Assembly (NCBI GenBank): GCA_002403415.1
Contig: DHHS01000067.1
Location: forward strand, 1 to 6,760
DNA length: 6,760 nt
From: Sphingomonas sp. UBA4766
GTDB lineage: Bacteria; Pseudomonadota; Alphaproteobacteria; Sphingomonadales; Sphingomonadaceae
Direction: 5' to 3'
Part shown: positions 5,861 through 6,760 of the stretch, piece by piece
Numbering within the stretch: position 1 is the stretch's first letter
Layout: every line of letters begins with the position of its first letter
Program-made: the position numbers and the translations under genes
The notes under the pieces: generated by a model
The model's database searches: none
What the model saw: only the letters and a program-made list of their open reading frames with translations
Told to the model about the DNA's origin: nothing

Positions 5861-6582
5861 TGACTAAAATCTTGCTGGAAGCCCGCGCGCTGACCAAGCG
5901 TTATGGCGATCATCTGGCGCTCGATTCGCTAAATATCGCGGTTGGCGCTGGTGAAACGGTATGCCTGCTCGGCGCGAACGGGGCGGGCAAGACGACCACG
6001 ATCAACCTGTTCCTCGGCTTTACCGCGCCGACATCGGGCCAGGCGATCGTGGGGGGGAAGGATGTCGCCCTCGATCCGGCGGGCGCACGCGCGTTGCTCG
6101 GCTATGTGGCGGAAGTGGTGAGCCTGTATCCGGCGCTGACGGGGGCGGAGAACCTCGTCTTTTTCAACCGGCTGGCGGGGCTGACAACCGATATCGGCCA
6201 GCGCGACGACATTTTGGCGCGGCTGCGCTTTCCGCTCGCGCAGATCGATCAGGCGGCGGGCAGCTATTCCAAGGGGATGCGCCAGAAGCTCGGGCTTGCC
6301 ATCGCGCTGATGAAGGGCGCGCGCGCGATATTGCTCGACGAGCCGCTGTCCGGGCTCGATCCGGCTGCGGCCAATGATCTGGTCGGCGTGCTGCGTGAGA
6401 CGGCGGCGGGCGGCACCGCGCTGCTCATCTCTACCCACGATATCTTCCGCGCCAAGGATGTCGCCGACCGGATCGGCATCATGCGACACGGGCGGCTCGT
6501 CGACAGCGTTGATCCGGCGCAGCTGAGCGGCCTCGAGCTCGAACGTCTTTACCTCACGCATATGGCGGAGCGCGCGGCATGA
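5860..6582 (+). CDS. ABC transporter ATP-binding protein (ABC-2/NatA-like)
   Basis: This 240-residue ATPase powers an ABC-2-type transporter at the inner membrane. All nucleotide-binding motifs are in order: Walker A GANGAGKT (38-45), Q-loop region GYVAEVVSLYP (81-91), signature YSKGM (136-140), Walker B AILLDE (156-161), D-loop GLDP (165-168) and switch His193 in ISTHD. Glu85 stands where the Q-loop glutamine usually sits, and the signature departs from LSGGQ; both variants occur in ABC-2 subfamilies, so activity is likely kept. The closest general type is NatA/NosF/CcmA-like. It starts on the receptor's stop (TGATG) and overlaps the permease start (ATGA), so the three are expected to be made together. 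The cargo is unknown. The unit could export something needed for the receptor's substrate (a metallophore, for example) or extrude or remodel something in the envelope. Confidence 0.95.
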   Translation: MTKILLEARALTKRYGDHLALDSLNIAVGAGETVCLLGANGAGKTTTINLFLGFTAPTSGQAIVGGKDVALDPAGARALLGYVAEVVSLYPALTGAENLVFFNRLAGLTTDIGQRDDILARLRFPLAQIDQAAGSYSKGMRQKLGLAIALMKGARAILLDEPLSGLDPAAANDLVGVLRETAAGGTALLISTHDIFRAKDVADRIGIMRHGRLVDSVDPAQLSGLELERLYLTHMAERAA

Positions 6583-6760
6583 CGGCGGCGGGGGCGATCA
6601 TCGGCAAGGATTGGCGCGAATTCACGCGCGACCGGCGGCTCATGGTCATGGCGGGGCTGGTAATCTTGCTCGCGCTGGCTGCGGTGGTGACGTCGTTCGC
6701 CCGCGTCTCGGCCTATGAGACCGATCGGCAGGCGACCGAGCGCCGCGACCGAACGACATG
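6579..6760 (+). CDS. ABC-2-type permease, probably DUF3526 family (N-terminal part, truncated by window edge)
   Basis: The ATG at 6579 overlaps the ATPase stop as ATGA, and the frame stays open to the window edge (60 codons seen). The protein starts with a cytoplasmic stretch KDWREFTRDRRL (10-21), typical of ABC-2 permeases, then a transmembrane helix at about 22-41, then a polar segment ending ETDRQATERRDRTT (47-60). In DUF3526 permeases, as I recall them, the first helix leads into a long periplasmic region that begins with just such an Arg/Glu-rich segment before a conserved tryptophan. The assignment to an ABC-2 permease is firm from context and the helix; the DUF3526 subfamily is inferred. 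It would form the membrane channel for the preceding ATPase, perhaps with a second permease further right. Confidence 0.8.
   Translation, partial: MTAAGAIIGKDWREFTRDRRLMVMAGLVILLALAAVVTSFARVSAYETDRQATERRDRTT

Noticed and set aside
5929..6561. 210-codon minus-strand frame opposite the ABC ATPase
   Set aside because: It is antisense to a gene with every nucleotide-binding motif present, and has no recognisable domain.
1..6760. CRISPR array, transposase, integrase, tRNA, or toxin-antitoxin or phage-defence genes
   Set aside because: I saw no regularly spaced repeats, no recombinase or transposase motifs and no tRNA-like cloverleaf. The coding content is explained by metal transport and handling genes.

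Overview
The window is GC-rich, densely packed DNA that looks like an alphaproteobacterium, most likely of the order Sphingomonadales. The grounds are a DUF2244 protein, two outer-membrane TonB-dependent receptors whose style is common in sphingomonads, and an ABC-2/DUF3526-type transporter coupled to one of them. This placement is inferred from family knowledge; no phylogenetic marker is present. I found no rRNA, tRNA, CRISPR array or insertion sequence.

Left part (about 1-2947, all on the minus strand, read right to left): a compact gene cluster built around copper. The order is a DUF2946 protein, a DUF2244 membrane protein, an unannotated 57-residue single-pass membrane protein, a PCu(A)C periplasmic copper chaperone, a SCO1/SenC copper chaperone, and the first 227 codons of a siderophore-type TonB-dependent receptor that runs off the left edge. 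From DUF2244 onward the genes are joined by overlapping stop/start codons or a 33-base gap, so they are very probably one translationally coupled operon. PCu(A)C and SCO together are the classic pair that delivers copper to cytochrome c oxidase. The receptor is a reasonable candidate for bringing copper, or a copper-binding metallophore, across the outer membrane.

Middle (about 2948-3439): a short intergenic stretch, then the C-terminal remnant of a PAP2-family (class A acid phosphatase-like) gene on the minus strand that keeps the last catalytic motif but lacks the PSGH motif. An AT-rich leader follows, carrying a GTTA-N5-TAAC dyad that resembles a Zur (zinc repressor) operator.

Right part (3440-6760, plus strand): a complete TonB-dependent receptor (806 residues), an ABC transporter ATPase joined to it by a TGATG overlap, and the first 60 codons of an ABC-2-type permease joined by an ATGA overlap and cut by the right edge. 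This is a receptor plus exporter-fold ABC transporter unit with no visible periplasmic binding protein. The dyad suggests, but does not prove, control by metal. The window therefore shows two neighbouring, divergently oriented candidate metal-handling operons separated by a decayed gene.
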